Shown: in pieces, positions 42,087-42,117 of the stretch | Layout: every line of letters starts with the position of its first letter | Position numbering within the stretch: position 1 is the first letter of the stretch | NCBI GenBank assembly: GCA_030753265.1 | Contig: JASMCQ010000068.1 | Coordinates: 1 to 42,117, forward strand | Source of the DNA: Dehalococcoidia bacterium | Lineage (GTDB): Bacteria > Chloroflexota > Dehalococcoidia > UBA3495 | Direction: 5' to 3' | Length of the DNA stretch: 42,117 nt | Made by a program: the position numbers and the translations under genes | Notes under the pieces: model-generated | Database searches by the model: none | What the model was told of the DNA's origin: nothing | Seen by the model: the letters and a program-made list of their open reading frames with translations, nothing else

Positions 42087-42117
42087 TCCCGGCGTCCTTC
42101 CCAGGAAGGGTCCGGAC

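Noticed and set aside
42087..42117. Start of pyrB or another pyr gene at the window end
   Set aside because: Only about 30 bases remain and no start codon is clear; the expectation comes from operon knowledge, not the sequence.

Overview
The window is GC-rich, densely coded bacterial chromosome carrying about 32 genes. No rRNA, tRNA, CRISPR array, prophage or intact insertion sequence was seen. The gene mix points to Chloroflexota, probably a Dehalococcoidia/SAR202-like lineage. It includes a CIRCE-controlled groESL operon, a tungsten-type aldehyde oxidoreductase, several CoA-transferases, a GlpA2-type dehydrogenase trio, a CHASE2 cyclase next to a FecR-like protein with a Pro/Thr-rich stalk, and many TTG/GTG starts. 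This placement is an inference from gene content; no phylogenetic marker was tested.

Layout. 1-2257: groES-groEL with promoter, CIRCE operator and terminator. 2319-8992 (all minus strand): an MFS transporter, a CinA homologue lacking the amidase serine, a FecR-like membrane protein and a CHASE2 adenylate cyclase that overlaps it. 9365-11432 (plus): a D-2-hydroxyacid dehydrogenase interrupted by one in-frame TAA, then a quinone-oxidoreductase-like MDR protein. 11595-15826 (minus): a two-gene MacB/LolD-type ABC system with a 1161-residue permease. 16514-19037 (minus): a lone HTH gene and a thiG-thiE-thiS operon behind a TPP riboswitch with its own terminator. 19070-22854: three class I CoA-transferase genes on the minus strand (an A subunit, a B-A fusion with a Glu-to-Asp change, and a B subunit), split by a more AT-rich plus-strand gene whose N-terminus looks like a ribbon-helix-helix. 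23114-29002 (plus): a MoaD-like sulfur carrier, an aldehyde:ferredoxin oxidoreductase, and a GlpA2-like/GlpB-like/DUF1667 redox trio. 29526-33721 (plus): lipid and acyl metabolism (MaoC-like hydratase, PlsX, FabG-like SDR, isocitrate-lyase/PEP-mutase family). 33913-36649: three small-membrane-protein genes (HPP; a DUF2157 and GDYXXLXY pair). 36667-38777: a hypothetical protein, an isochorismatase-family hydrolase and an MBL-fold hydrolase. 39094-41124: a large VWA protein. 41239-42086: pyrR behind a PyrR-type attenuator, probably the head of a pyrimidine operon that continues past the window.

Regulation is unusually readable. Three classical RNA or DNA switches are visible (CIRCE, TPP riboswitch, PyrR attenuator), and two promoters carry dyads that could be operators (19890-19932 and 29295-29323). 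The intergenic spaces hold several families of short palindromic repeats. The clearest is a 68-bp element with two nested perfect 10-bp dyads, present in two near-identical copies plus degenerate copies. These repeats also show that several long open frames were extended into non-coding DNA, so later start codons are chosen for the CoA-transferase A subunit and the MaoC-like gene.

The most promising functional unit is 23114-29002. A MoaD-like carrier ending Gly-Gly-Ser lies next to a tungsten-type oxidoreductase with a CX2CX4C cluster motif and a flavin/iron-sulfur trio, beside divergent CoA-transferases. A route linking aldehyde or acid oxidation, CoA activation and electron transfer is plausible but unproven.
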